Source of the DNA: Arthrobacter sp. M2012083
GTDB lineage: Bacteria; Actinomycetota; Actinomycetes; Actinomycetales; Micrococcaceae
Direction of reading: 5' to 3'
DNA length: 64,000 bases
NCBI RefSeq assembly: GCF_000281065.1
Contig: NZ_AKKK01000025.1
Location: 124,001-188,000 of the forward strand
The notes beneath the pieces were generated by a model, which searched no databases, was not told where the DNA came from, and worked only from the letters and a program-made list of their open reading frames with translations. Within the stretch, counting starts at the first letter, position 1; each line of letters opens with the position of its first letter. The position numbers and the translations under genes are program-made. This document shows positions 43,306 to 52,804 of this stretch, one piece after another.

Positions 43306-44589
43306 CTACTTGGACAGGCCCAGCCTCGGATATAGAACCTCAAAGCCTTTGGTGAGCCCCGCATTGAGCGCCAGGCCCACGTGGCCGCCGTTGGGCACCT
43401 CGTAGTACGTCACTGTCATCCCTGCATCCCGGGCGGCTTCGGAGACGGCCTTGGCGGCCGCCACGTACGTAGTATCGTCCGAACCTACGGTGAAAACTGC
43501 CGTTGTGTTGGGGAACTGCTTCCCCTTCATGATGTTGATGGGCTTCTGGGCATCGTAGGCAGCTTGGTTGCCGTTGAAGATCGCTGCGAGGTTGCCGGCC
43601 GGATCCTCCGCTCCGGGGAACTCTTCGCCGGAGATGTCCACCACGTTGCCCCACATGTCCGGGTATTTGACCGCGAAGGAAATGGCACATTGGCCGCCGT
43701 TGGAGTACCCGGCGATGGTCCAGTGTTCGCGGTCGGTGAGGATGTTCAAATTGGCTTTGGCCCAGTTCACCACATCCTCGTTGATGTACTTCTCCACGTT
43801 GCCGTACTTCGCGGTGTCCAAGCAGAGGGTGTCATTCTGGTCCGGGCCTATCTGGTCCGCGACGATCGCGATAGGGGCCAGGCCGTTGTTCCTGGCCGCG
43901 AACTCATCCAGGGCGGCGGAAACGTATTGCGGGTCCGGGAGTCCCGGCTGGCCCATCATCAGGACGAACAGGGGCAGCTTGGGCGGATTAGCTGTCAGCG
44001 CTGCAGGGGGCAGGTAGATGCCGGCGGGTCTGGCGTCGAAACCGGAGGCTGTGGCTGGAATGATTTGTGTGCCGGCTTCGCCCTTTGCGTGCAGGTTGGC
44101 CGGGGGCTTCCAGCTTTGCCACAGGGGACCCGTCGGAATGGAGGCGTCCGGGTCCGGTTTGGCCAGGTGAATGGCATCCTCCGTGGAGATTCCCAAGGCC
44201 GAGCCCAGGGTCTTGTTCAGTCCGAACTCCGTGTTGATGCCAAGGGCCGCGACCACCACGAACACTGGAACGGATACCGCAGCCACCACTTTCCGCCACC
44301 GTGGGCTATGGCGGAAGCTAACCACGGCCAGACCCAGGGCAGCGAAGCAGGAAATTGCCCAGAACCAGACCCTCGGTGTCAACCCCACGTGGAAGACATC
44401 CATCACGTCCTCCACTATCCACACCGTCAGCCATCCCACCAGTGCTGCGACCACGACGGCCGTGATCGCGGTGAGGGCCCAGCGCGCTGACGGCCTAAGG
44501 AACAGCAGCAGGAAGAACCCGACGCCGATCACCCCGGCAATCGTCATGACCACGGGTCCGCTGATTTCAACCTTCAGGAGGTCGTTCAT
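43306..44589 (-). CDS. Membrane-anchored esterase (alpha/beta hydrolase)
   Basis: 427 residues. Four N-terminal transmembrane helices (about 12-31, 37-60, 72-91, 100-117) carry an extracytoplasmic esterase domain with nucleophile Ser296 in IAGYSNGGQC and His in PNGGHVGL near the end; it resembles the putative esterase / mycolyltransferase-like family. It lies 22 bases after the phosphatidylglycerol aminoacyltransferase gene in the same orientation. Hydrolases of aminoacyl-lipids or other envelope esters often accompany such synthases; this role is inference. Confidence 0.78.
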   Translation of the reverse strand: MNDLLKVEISGPVVMTIAGVIGVGFFLLLFLRPSARWALTAITAVVVAALVGWLTVWIVEDVMDVFHVGLTPRVWFWAISCFAALGLAVVSFRHSPRWRKVVAAVSVPVFVVVAALGINTEFGLNKTLGSALGISTEDAIHLAKPDPDASIPTGPLWQSWKPPANLHAKGEAGTQIIPATASGFDARPAGIYLPPAALTANPPKLPLFVLMMGQPGLPDPQYVSAALDEFAARNNGLAPIAIVADQIGPDQNDTLCLDTAKYGNVEKYINEDVVNWAKANLNILTDREHWTIAGYSNGGQCAISFAVKYPDMWGNVVDISGEEFPGAEDPAGNLAAIFNGNQAAYDAQKPINIMKGKQFPNTTAVFTVGSDDTTYVAAAKAVSEAARDAGMTVTYYEVPNGGHVGLALNAGLTKGFEVLYPRLGLSK

Positions 44590-44611
44590 GGCTGGGGACT
44601 CCGCTCTGACG

Positions 44612-47125
44612 TCATACGGCGGGCTCCTTGGCTACCATCTGCCGCAACAGCCCCGCGCTTTGTGCGGGAGAGAGTCCCGGCAGGTAGGCGGAACCCACTG
44701 CGATACCGATGGACGGCAAGGCCAACGGATCCTGGTAGTACATGTACAAGGTGCGATGCTCAGGCTGGAACCGCGATTTGAAGGCGGCCAACGACTTGAA
44801 GCCATACATGGGTTCCAAGGCGTTGCCGAGGAGCGCAAGCACGCGGTCCAGGGTGCTGTGGTCCAGAGCGCCGTGGTCTCCCTCGCCGGCATCGGCTCCT
44901 GCGTTGGCGAGCGGAGAGCCGGACAACGAGATTTGGGGTACTTCTTCCTTGAAGTGTGTTACGGCAGAAGCGATGAGGAACTCCATGACGCCCTTGAAAC
45001 CTGTGGTGCGGCGGCGCATGAAATCCAGGGTCCACCCTGAGATGGCACCGTCCCTGAAGACCGGAAGCCAGCTGGTGACTCCATGGACCAGGCCGTCATC
45101 ATCCACGGCCACACAGCAGAGCACCTCGGGGTCTTTGAGTTCGTTCAGGCCACCCAAGGTGAAGCCCATTTCAGGAAGTGCCTTATCGGCTACCCATTCT
45201 TCGGAAATCTCGGCGAGCTGTGCCCTGATTCCCGGCGGCATCCCGGGGTAGCTGTACCAGTGATCCTTGATGGAGAGCTTGTCGGCGCGGTTCAGGGCGG
45301 TGCGGACGTTCTGCCATTCCTTCCCTTTGAAGGTCATGGCCTGGACATTGAGGAGTGTCTCTTCCGCCACTTCCAGTTTCCTGAACCCATGGGGGAGCAG
45401 CGCAGCGTCGAGCTCTGCCGTAACTGAGTAGAAGCACGGAATCAGCCCAAGGCTGGAGCAGTGCTTGATGAAACCCGTGGCCGCCTCAGCATGGAGTTCG
45501 TTTGCACCAAAGGGCCCTGCAACTGTGAGGGCCACGCCGTTATGAACCTGGTAAGCAACACCGGCCTTCCTATCCGGGGTAAACCAGTACTGGTTGTTGT
45601 CCCATAGAGCCATCCAGGACAGCGTTCCGCCGCCATCATGCAAGAGCTCCCTGGCGTGGCCCAGATCTGCTGCCGGATCGGTGGTGAGCATCCGGAACCG
45701 ACGGAAGTTATTCAGGACAAGTACAAGGATGCAGAGCCAAATGATGTCCCCACCCAGTCCGTATATCACCGTGCTTAGCAAGCCTTGCGGGAGGGCCACC
45801 ACGAACGGCACAGGGAAGGGAACCAGAATATGTGTCAGCTGCCCGGCAAGGTCCAGCAGCGTCGAGCGACCAGGGTTGCCTTCAATGAACCAGAACGCGA
45901 CGTAGAAGATCACCGCCGCAACGGCGAGGATGAGCGAGGTCCGGCCGAGGACCCGATAACCGGCGTCGCTCGACTCGACCCGGAACTTATGCCGGTTTAC
46001 CAGCAGCAACACCACGATGATGACAGGGGCGAGGACCGCGGGGACCGCGTACAGGAGGAGATACGCGAAGTCGTCGCCGCCTAACGTGACGTCCGGATCT
46101 GTAACGTACTGGACGATGGACAGGACGGTCACTGCAGCCAGATACAGCTGGATAACGAGCGTCAGCCTGTATGCGAGCCGGCGGCCACGCCGGAGCCCCT
46201 CGGCGCAGACGAGCAGCAGAAGAACCGGAATCAGTGTCAGGATCGCCGCTCCGAAGCTCTGGACGCCGACGATGCTTTGCAAGGTGACACAGTTGGTGTC
46301 GTTGTTGCACGCTTCCTGAACCTCATCCGCGTCCGGACTGGCCTGGAGCATGACCTCGGAAACAACGGAGAGGGGCCCGATTTCCCACGTTCCGGTCAGT
46401 TGCGTGAGCAAAGGTCCAACCGCGAAGACACCCACCACGGTGCCTACCAGGAAACGTGTCTCCCGAAGGCTTGAGGAGTGGAGGGATCCTGCCCGGTGGC
46501 GCAGCACCAACGACTGGATGACCCAACCCGCCAGGATGCCGATCACGGCTCCAGCAAATGCCTGCAGGGTTTGGGCGACCCCTACGAACAGGGCAAACAT
46601 CAGCGTCGCGGCCAGTAGCCACGTCCTCAGGCGGCGACGCCATAGTGCCTCGAGTGCCGACGTCGAGCATCCCAACGCAGCGGCCGCGCCACCATAAGCA
46701 CCGACTACATATTCTCCGCCCAGAAAACTCAGCCACTGGTCGCTGGCGTCCGTACCGAAGGTCACCAGGACCACAAGCACCAGGGCGCTGAGGGCTGAGC
46801 CGGCCACGAAGGCAGCCAGGGCCAGCCAAGGGCCCATGACGCGTTCGGCAATGCCGACACCAACCAGGATCGCGGCTGTGCAGGCCAAATAGTCCAGCAA
46901 GGACGAAGCAAAGAAAGCTGACGTGAAAATGGACCACCACGGTCCGGGTTCCACCGCCAGGCCGATACCCACTTGATCCAACAAGGCTTGGCCGGGGCCG
47001 TTGATGAGGCTACCGGAGACGGCACCCAGCACCCAGAGGAGCACTACGAGAACCAGCGTCAGTGGCAATCTGCGCACGGCTGCCAGCCCGCGCACGTTGC
47101 CCCGAAATCCAACAGCCGTGCTCAT
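44612..47125 (-). CDS. MprF-like phosphatidylglycerol lysyltransferase-domain protein with rhomboid-like N-terminus
   Basis: 837 residues. Residues 1-220 hold about six helices in a rhomboid-like layout, but the GxSxG position reads GAYGG (near 143), so no protease serine is evident. Roughly 240-490 contains more helices, and 500-820 is a DUF2156/LPG-synthetase domain (NRADKLSIKDHWYSYPG near 610, SLSGSPLANAG near 735) that transfers an amino acid from aminoacyl-tRNA to phosphatidylglycerol. This modifies membrane charge and affects resistance to cationic peptides. AAGGGGA precedes ATG 47125. The esterase follows in the same transcript. Confidence 0.83.
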   Translation of the reverse strand: MSTAVGFRGNVRGLAAVRRLPLTLVLVVLLWVLGAVSGSLINGPGQALLDQVGIGLAVEPGPWWSIFTSAFFASSLLDYLACTAAILVGVGIAERVMGPWLALAAFVAGSALSALVLVVLVTFGTDASDQWLSFLGGEYVVGAYGGAAAALGCSTSALEALWRRRLRTWLLAATLMFALFVGVAQTLQAFAGAVIGILAGWVIQSLVLRHRAGSLHSSSLRETRFLVGTVVGVFAVGPLLTQLTGTWEIGPLSVVSEVMLQASPDADEVQEACNNDTNCVTLQSIVGVQSFGAAILTLIPVLLLLVCAEGLRRGRRLAYRLTLVIQLYLAAVTVLSIVQYVTDPDVTLGGDDFAYLLLYAVPAVLAPVIIVVLLLVNRHKFRVESSDAGYRVLGRTSLILAVAAVIFYVAFWFIEGNPGRSTLLDLAGQLTHILVPFPVPFVVALPQGLLSTVIYGLGGDIIWLCILVLVLNNFRRFRMLTTDPAADLGHARELLHDGGGTLSWMALWDNNQYWFTPDRKAGVAYQVHNGVALTVAGPFGANELHAEAATGFIKHCSSLGLIPCFYSVTAELDAALLPHGFRKLEVAEETLLNVQAMTFKGKEWQNVRTALNRADKLSIKDHWYSYPGMPPGIRAQLAEISEEWVADKALPEMGFTLGGLNELKDPEVLCCVAVDDDGLVHGVTSWLPVFRDGAISGWTLDFMRRRTTGFKGVMEFLIASAVTHFKEEVPQISLSGSPLANAGADAGEGDHGALDHSTLDRVLALLGNALEPMYGFKSLAAFKSRFQPEHRTLYMYYQDPLALPSIGIAVGSAYLPGLSPAQSAGLLRQMVAKEPAV

Positions 47126-47249
47126 GTGATGTCCCCTTCACCGGTTGCAGCACCGGTTACCCCGGCTGGCCACCATTCTGCCCTGCAGCAGGCGGTTAGG
47201 GGAGGGTCTGGTAACTCTCGACGGCGGCGGGTCGCCGGTGGCAGCTAGC

Positions 47250-47429
47250 CTAGTCCCGCTTCCAAGGGCCAGGATTTACGCGGTACAGCACAGCGGCGCC
47301 GATCACAGCGCCCAGGATGGCACCAAACAGCGCACTGCCGGCGGCGCGACCAAGAAGGGCGCCTGCGACGGCGCCGAGCAGAGCACCGAGGAACAAGCCC
47401 CTGCCGTTGCGGTGCGGTTTGTTAGTCAT
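47250..47429 (-). CDS. Small glycine-zipper membrane protein
   Basis: 59 residues: basic N-terminus, then LFLGALLGAVAGALLGRAAG and FGAILGAVIGAAV, two GxxxG-rich helices, and a charged tail. ATG 47429 is six bases after TAGGCT on the minus strand (leaderless); GTG 47435 overlaps that spacer. Function unknown. Confidence 0.65.
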   Translation of the reverse strand: MTNKPHRNGRGLFLGALLGAVAGALLGRAAGSALFGAILGAVIGAAVLYRVNPGPWKRD

Positions 47430-47452
47430 GGTCACAGCCTACGGGGCTGCTG

Positions 47453-48676
47453 CTAATGGATGGATGGTACGGATCCGGGCCGTACTATCAGCCACAACGC
47501 GGCGATCGCGCCGGTGATGCAACCGGCCATGACGGCACCCATGGGAACGGCGGAACTGACGCCCAGCCAACCGACGACCGGCGGGACAATTCCGGCCATC
47601 ATGAATTGGGACGCGCCCAGGAGAGAGGCAGCGGTGCCCGCTTGTGCGCCGTGGTTGGCCAGGGACAGGACCTGAACGCACGGGAACATGAAGCCGGTTG
47701 CGCAGATGTAGAACCACAACGGAATGAGGATTCCCCACAGCCCCACCTGCAACAGGTCAAGCACCACGATCAGGAGGGCAGCGAACAGCATGAACACCGT
47801 GGCTCCCGCCACGATCCACTGCGGGGCCACCCGCCGGATCAGTCGCGAGCTGATCTGCACGCCCATCACGATCCCCAGTGAGTTGATGCCGAACAGGATG
47901 CCGTATTCCTGCGGTGAGAAGCCGTAGACGTTCTGGAAGAGGAACGTGGAAGCCGAGAGGTAGGCGAAAAGCCCACCGAAGTTCAGGCTCCCCACGAGCA
48001 CCATGCCCACAAAAATCCTGTCCGTCAGGACGGTCTTATAGCGTTGAGCCACCGTGACGGTGGACTTTGCACGCTGGTCCGCCGGAAGTGTCTCCCGAAT
48101 GAAAAAGATGGAGGCAAGGATCACCAGCAGGCCATAACCCGCCAGGAAGTAGAAGATGCCCGGCCAGGGGAATGCCAGCAGCAATTGGGATCCGATGACC
48201 GGTGCAAGGATCGGTGCCAGGCCGTTGACCAGTGACATCCTTGAGAACATCCGGACCATGGAATAGCCATGAAAGAGGTCGCGGACCATGGCCATGGCCA
48301 CCACGCCACCGCCGGCCGCGCCGATTCCCATGAGTACGCGGAAGAGGGACAGCATCCCGATGTCCGTGGACAGCGCCGCCCCAAGCGAAGAGCCGATGTG
48401 CACAGCCGTCGCCAGGATCAAGGGCAGGCGGCGCCCCACCTTGTCGCTGAAGGGCCCCACCAGCAGCTGGCCGAGCCCGAAGCCAACCGTTGTCCCGGTC
48501 AGTGTGAGCTGGATTGCAGCGGCCGAGACATCAAAACTCTCTTCCAAGGCGGGGAACGCCGGAAGATACAGGTCGATGGTGAAGGGACCCAGGGCAGTCA
48601 GTGCACCCAGCAGGAGAATGTAGACAAGCTTTTCACGTCGGCTCAGAGAATCGCCCGGAGCAATGGGAGAGGTCAC
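47453..48676 (-). CDS. Bcr/CflA-family multidrug efflux MFS transporter
   Basis: 407 residues, twelve helices. The Bcr/CflA marks are LGPFTIDLYLPAFPALEESF near 30 and motif A GPFSDKVGRRLPLI near 78; FRVLMGIGAAGGGVVAMAMVRD near 112 is the family motif B region. Probable drug:H+ antiporter. Start choice: GTG 48676 lies eight bases after TAGGAT, ATG 48682 only two bases after it; the former is favoured. Confidence 0.9.
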   Translation of the reverse strand: MTSPIAPGDSLSRREKLVYILLLGALTALGPFTIDLYLPAFPALEESFDVSAAAIQLTLTGTTVGFGLGQLLVGPFSDKVGRRLPLILATAVHIGSSLGAALSTDIGMLSLFRVLMGIGAAGGGVVAMAMVRDLFHGYSMVRMFSRMSLVNGLAPILAPVIGSQLLLAFPWPGIFYFLAGYGLLVILASIFFIRETLPADQRAKSTVTVAQRYKTVLTDRIFVGMVLVGSLNFGGLFAYLSASTFLFQNVYGFSPQEYGILFGINSLGIVMGVQISSRLIRRVAPQWIVAGATVFMLFAALLIVVLDLLQVGLWGILIPLWFYICATGFMFPCVQVLSLANHGAQAGTAASLLGASQFMMAGIVPPVVGWLGVSSAVPMGAVMAGCITGAIAALWLIVRPGSVPSIH

Positions 48677-48854
48677 GATCATCTATCCTATGGCCCAGAT
48701 CATATTTATTGGATGTATGACAGGCGCGCCACGGGTTGCTCCCGAAAGTTCAGCAGGAACCTGAATGATAGCTTTGAGGACAGGTGTCCGTGGCAATGGT
48801 TTTCCGCCGCGTTCCCCTTACACGATGCCCAGAGGAAGCAGTTAGGCGGAACCC

Positions 48855-49703
48855 ATGAGTGGACGTCACACCGGCCGGCCCAGTCAAGGACCAGCCATTC
48901 GTACTTTGCCGAAGACCCTCAAGCTCGTAGCACGGCTGGCTCCGAGGCAACTCAACGATGAAATCGCCCTGGCGAAAGTGGAACTCAAGCGAAAGGCCAC
49001 CCAGGTTGGGATCGCCGGCGCCTTCTTCGGAGTGGCGCTGGTCTTCCTGGCATTACTGGTGATTGCCCTGGTTGTCGCAGCGATCCTTGGTTTGGCCACG
49101 ATCATGCCTGGCTGGCTGGCGGCACTCATTGTTGCGGCCTTTTTCCTGATTGTCGTGGCTATCGCATCCTTGATCGGCATCGCCAAATTCAAGAAGGCCA
49201 TGCCCTTGGTCCCCGAGGACACCATCCGCGGGATCAAGCACGATCTCGGAATCGCCAAGGAAGGTTCCGACTTCGACGAATCGATCCTTGATCCCACTTC
49301 ACCTGCCGCCAAGGCAGCCAAGGCTGAAAAGGACGCGGCGGCGGAGAAGGCCAAGGCAGAAAAGGCGGCAAAGGAAGCCGCCAAGGAAGCAGACGCCGTC
49401 AAGGCGCCCACCGAAGCTGAGCTTCGCTCACGCCTGAAGCGGCGCCGTGAACACCTGACCGGTGTCCGCGACGAACTTGGTGAACAGCTGGACGTCAAGA
49501 AGCAGGGTCAGGCTTTGCTGGAAAGCGCGAACGGAAAGTTCCAAGAGGGCAAGGAATTTGCGGCAGCGAAGTTTGCCGCCCTTGAAGACTCCGTCCCCGA
49601 AAGCCTGACCGAACGGCTTGCCGCCCGGTGGAAGGACCTTGCAGCGTTTGCCACTGCTGCAGTGGTCTTCGTTGTTGCGCTGCGGAAACTGCTGAAGAAG
49701 TAG
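48855..49703 (+). CDS. Putative holin-X family (phage holin superfamily III-like) membrane protein
   Basis: 282 residues. LNDEIALAKVELKRKATQVG near 35 precedes two close helices (53-77, 85-108), the pattern of the actinobacterial holin-X/DUF1469-type domain; this is a host protein family despite its name. A long Ala/Lys/Glu coiled segment (145-220) and a C-terminal helix (265-278) follow. Role in the envelope is unknown. The CDP-alcohol transferase follows after 46 bases. Confidence 0.75.
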   Translation: MSGRHTGRPSQGPAIRTLPKTLKLVARLAPRQLNDEIALAKVELKRKATQVGIAGAFFGVALVFLALLVIALVVAAILGLATIMPGWLAALIVAAFFLIVVAIASLIGIAKFKKAMPLVPEDTIRGIKHDLGIAKEGSDFDESILDPTSPAAKAAKAEKDAAAEKAKAEKAAKEAAKEADAVKAPTEAELRSRLKRRREHLTGVRDELGEQLDVKKQGQALLESANGKFQEGKEFAAAKFAALEDSVPESLTERLAARWKDLAAFATAAVVFVVALRKLLKK

Positions 49704-49749
49704 CAGCTCCAGGCGGCGCCAAAGACTGAAGTCGAGGAAGGGGGACAGG

Positions 49750-50373
49750 ATGAGATTGATCGGAGCTGGGTCGCACCCCGATCGACCGCAGGTCGATCAT
49801 GACCTCATCTTCACTGTCCCCAACATCCTTACGGTCCTTCGCTTCATGGGTGTGCCCCTGTTCGTCTGGCTCGTATTGTCGGAACAGGAGTACGGCTTCG
49901 CGGTGCTGGTGCTGGTGATCATGGGCAGCACCGACTGGGTGGATGGCTACATCGCCAGGCGCTTCGACCAGACCTCCAAACTTGGCCGGATCCTGGATCC
50001 GATGGCCGACCGGGCCGCGCTGCTTGCCGTCGCGTTCACGCTGGCGATTGCCGGCGTCGTGCAGTGGTGGTACCTGGCCGCGCTGCTGGTTCCTGACACC
50101 GTCCTGGCCATCGCATCTTTGATCTACTTCCGCAGCCATCCGGACCTACCGGTGAGCATCATCGGAAAAATCCGCACGGCGCTGCTGTTGGTCGGCACGC
50201 CGTTGCTTGTCCTGTCCAAGTTGCCCATTGCTTTTACCGAGGTCTACTTCGTGGCTGCATGGACATTCCTGGGCTTCGGCCTGATCGGCCACTGGATTGC
50301 GGCCTACAACTATTTTTGGGCCATCTTGCGTAAGGGTAAAGAATTGAAAACCGACGACGACGGACGAGGCTGA
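49750..50373 (+). CDS. CDP-alcohol phosphatidyltransferase
   Basis: 207 residues. The family signature DG(x)2AR(x)8G(x)3D(x)3D is complete: VDGYIARRFDQTSKLGRILD... PMAD (66-88). Several helices follow. It would make phosphatidylglycerol-phosphate, cardiolipin, PI-phosphate or a related lipid; sequence alone does not tell. GGAAGGGGG precedes ATG 49750. Its TGA overlaps the next ATG (TGATG). Confidence 0.88.
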   Translation: MRLIGAGSHPDRPQVDHDLIFTVPNILTVLRFMGVPLFVWLVLSEQEYGFAVLVLVIMGSTDWVDGYIARRFDQTSKLGRILDPMADRAALLAVAFTLAIAGVVQWWYLAALLVPDTVLAIASLIYFRSHPDLPVSIIGKIRTALLLVGTPLLVLSKLPIAFTEVYFVAAWTFLGFGLIGHWIAAYNYFWAILRKGKELKTDDDGRG

Positions 50374-51278
50374 TGGTCTGGCTGGCGGTTTTTCTCGCGG
50401 TACTTGGTGCCTTCTTCCTCGCTATCGGCGCCCAGCGGCAAGGCAGCGCGGTGAAAGCCGATACGGGTGGCTTGGCGCTCAGCTCCAATGGTTTCCTGCG
50501 GCTCCTGAAGAATCCCCGCTGGATGCTCGGGCTGTTGTTCCTTGCCCTCGGCATGGTGATGAACGCCATCGCCCTGGTGTCTGCACCCCTCACAGTGGTG
50601 CAGCCCATCGGTGCCATCGCCCTGGTCATCACTACGGTGGTCAACGCCAAGGACCAGGGCCTCAGCATCAACCGCGCCACTGTGGTGGCCATCAGCGCCT
50701 GTGTCACGGGTTCAGCGCTGTTCGTGCTGCTGGCAGTCAACGTCACGCAGGAGAACCATCACGTAAATAGCGACGACGAACTGACGATTGTTCTCCTTCT
50801 GGCTCTCGCAGTGGGCGTTTTTGGCACCTTGGCCGTGATGTTCAAACACCGTATGAGCGCCTTTATCTACATCCTGGGGGCCGGTGTCCTGTTCGGCTTT
50901 GTCGCCGTGCTGACACGCATTATCGGCAAGCACTTGCTCGATCCCAATGGCCTGTTCCTGCTCAATGTCCAGTGGTACACGCTCATTGCCATTGTGGCCG
51001 CCGGAGGACTGGGCTCCTGGTTCGTCCAGAGTGCATATTCTGGTGGTCCACCTGATCTGGTCATCGCAGGTCTGACCGTTATCGACCCCATGGTGGGCAT
51101 CGCAATCGGCATCGTCATCCTTGGTGAGCTTCGTCCGGATGTCCACGCCGTGATGGCCATCGCCATGGCCACGGCCGCTACGCTTGCTATCGTGGGGGTT
51201 ATTGCCCTGAGCCGGCACCATCCGGAAGTCACCAAACGCAAGAAGGATGCGAAGGCGGCTGCCAACCGAAAGGCTTAG
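50373..51278 (+). CDS. DMT-superfamily transporter, NIPA-like
   Basis: 301 residues, nine or ten helices. AIGAQRQGSAVK near 18, ALVSAPLTVVQPIGAIALV near 66 and DPMVGIAIGIVILGE near 230 match the NIPA/DMT-like group, some of which move magnesium. The one-base overlap with the phosphatidyltransferase implies coupled function, perhaps a lipid or metal flux role. Basic C-terminal tail. Confidence 0.78.
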   Translation: MVWLAVFLAVLGAFFLAIGAQRQGSAVKADTGGLALSSNGFLRLLKNPRWMLGLLFLALGMVMNAIALVSAPLTVVQPIGAIALVITTVVNAKDQGLSINRATVVAISACVTGSALFVLLAVNVTQENHHVNSDDELTIVLLLALAVGVFGTLAVMFKHRMSAFIYILGAGVLFGFVAVLTRIIGKHLLDPNGLFLLNVQWYTLIAIVAAGGLGSWFVQSAYSGGPPDLVIAGLTVIDPMVGIAIGIVILGELRPDVHAVMAIAMATAATLAIVGVIALSRHHPEVTKRKKDAKAAANRKA

Positions 51279-51385
51279 GCCAGGGCTTTACCTTGCGCCA
51301 CCGCTATTGCGGGCGGCAACCCGGCGACACCGCAGCATTGCCACAAGCAACGCTGTCCGCACCGTGACCATCAGGAGTTCTCCAC

Positions 51386-52582
51386 GTGACCATTCCCGAC
51401 ACCAACAAGCCCCTCACTATTCTGATTGCCGCGGATACCTACCCGCCGCACGTCAACGGTGCCGCCCAGTTCGGCTACCGCCTGGCCAAGGGGATGACTG
51501 CACGTGGGCACAACGTGCATGTGTTGGCCTGCCGTCCGGACACGGGCAAGAGCTACACCGAGTTCCGCGACGAAGCCACCGTTCACCGCCTCCGCTCGCA
51601 TGGTGTCTTCACCCACGAGTACTTCCGGATCTGCTTCCCGTGGGAAATCAAGAAGGAAATCAGCCTTCTTTTCGACAAGGTCCAGCCGGACGTCGTCCAT
51701 ATCCAGAGCCACTACATGATTGGCGAGCACGTCCTCTACGAGGCTGTTAAGCGCGGAATCCGGATTGTGGCCACCAACCACTTCATGCCCGAGAACCTCA
51801 ATCCGTTCCTTCCGTTCCCGCAGTGGTTCAAGGACATCGTTGGTCGGATTTCCTGGAAGGACATGGGGAAGGTCATGGGCCAGGCAGACGTGGTCACCAC
51901 GCCCACACCGCTCGCCGCCAAGGCCATGCACCAGCACGCTTTCCTGCGCAAGGTCCTGCCCCTTTCCAACGGCATCGACTCATCGGCCTACGAGCTCCAG
52001 CCCGGCGAAGTCATAGAGCCGCACGCCAACCCCACGGTCCTGTTCGTGGGCCGCCTTGCGGAAGAGAAACACATTAACGTGCTGATCGATGCCGTGGCCA
52101 AGACCCCCCGCGAACTCAACGTGAACCTGGAAATCGTGGGTGGTGGCGAAGTCCGGCCTGCCCTTGAAGCCCAAGTTGCGAAGCTTGGCCTGGGGGATCG
52201 GGTGAGATTCCTCGGGCTGGCGAGCGACGAGGACCTGCGTGAGGCGTACATCAAAGCCGATATCTTCTGCATGCCCGGTACAGCCGAGCTTCAGTCCCTG
52301 GTGACATTGGAGGCCATGTCTGCTTCCACTCCGGTGCTGCTGGCCAACGCCATGGCGCTTCCTCATCTTGTTCGTGACGGGGAGAACGGCTACCTCTTCA
52401 CCCCCAACGACAGCAACGAACTCGCTGCCCGGATCACCCAGCTCGTGGAGCTTCCCAAGGACGAACTTGAGGCCATGGGCAAGCTGAGCCGCGAGATGGT
52501 GGAACCGCACAGCATCAACGGCACCCTCCAGACATTCGAGGACCTCTACAGGGGTGCATCCTACGAGGACATGGTGGTGTGA
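51386..52582 (+). CDS. Family 4 glycosyltransferase
   Basis: 398 residues, GT-B fold. N-terminal acceptor half starts ILIAADTYPPHVNGAAQFGYRLAKG; the donor half has VLFVGRLAEEKHINVLIDAV near 212 and the EX7E-type GTAELQSLVTLEAMSASTPV near 298. It is close to actinobacterial phosphatidylinositol/diacylglycerol glycosyltransferases. GTG 51386 follows CAGGAG. It ends a run of envelope-lipid genes. Confidence 0.87.
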   Translation: MTIPDTNKPLTILIAADTYPPHVNGAAQFGYRLAKGMTARGHNVHVLACRPDTGKSYTEFRDEATVHRLRSHGVFTHEYFRICFPWEIKKEISLLFDKVQPDVVHIQSHYMIGEHVLYEAVKRGIRIVATNHFMPENLNPFLPFPQWFKDIVGRISWKDMGKVMGQADVVTTPTPLAAKAMHQHAFLRKVLPLSNGIDSSAYELQPGEVIEPHANPTVLFVGRLAEEKHINVLIDAVAKTPRELNVNLEIVGGGEVRPALEAQVAKLGLGDRVRFLGLASDEDLREAYIKADIFCMPGTAELQSLVTLEAMSASTPVLLANAMALPHLVRDGENGYLFTPNDSNELAARITQLVELPKDELEAMGKLSREMVEPHSINGTLQTFEDLYRGASYEDMVV

Positions 52583-52664
52583 CAAAAGCACTCCCCGGCA
52601 CCTATTAGAATTGCTGGAGTGCTTTGCCCGGTTCAGCTGTTTCAGCGGCCGGACCGGGCATCAC

Positions 52665-52738
52665 GGGGCTATAGCTCAGCTGGTTAGAGCGCGGGACTCA
52701 TAATCCTAAGGTCCTCGGTTCAAGTCCGAGTAGCCCTA
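52665..52738 (+). tRNA. tRNA with CAT anticodon (elongator Met, or Ile2)
   Basis: 74 bases: acceptor GGGGCTA/TAGCCCT (first pair G-T), D-arm GCTC...GAGC, anticodon loop CTCATAA, T-arm CTCGG TTCAAGT CCGAG, discriminator A. Initiator features (C1xA72, three G-C pairs) are absent. CAT with this loop is shared by elongator tRNA-Met and lysidine-modified tRNA-Ile2, which I cannot separate by eye. Confidence 0.9.
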
Positions 52739-52751
52739 CTTTTTCGCATGG

Positions 52752-52796
52752 GAGCCGTGGCCGACGATCTATTCTTCGTCGCCCACGGCTCTTTTG
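52752..52796. terminator. Terminator hairpin after the tRNA, also facing the helicase gene
   Basis: GAGCCGTGG (52752-52760) pairs perfectly with CCACGGCTC (52783-52791), with inner GACGA/TCGTC pairing, then TTTTG. It ends nine bases before the helicase stop codon. Confidence 0.85.
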
Positions 52797-52804
52797 CTGG
52801 CCGT

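Noticed and set aside
48855..49703. Prophage remnant suggested by the holin-like name
   Set aside because: No other phage genes are near, and the family is a widespread host membrane protein in actinobacteria.
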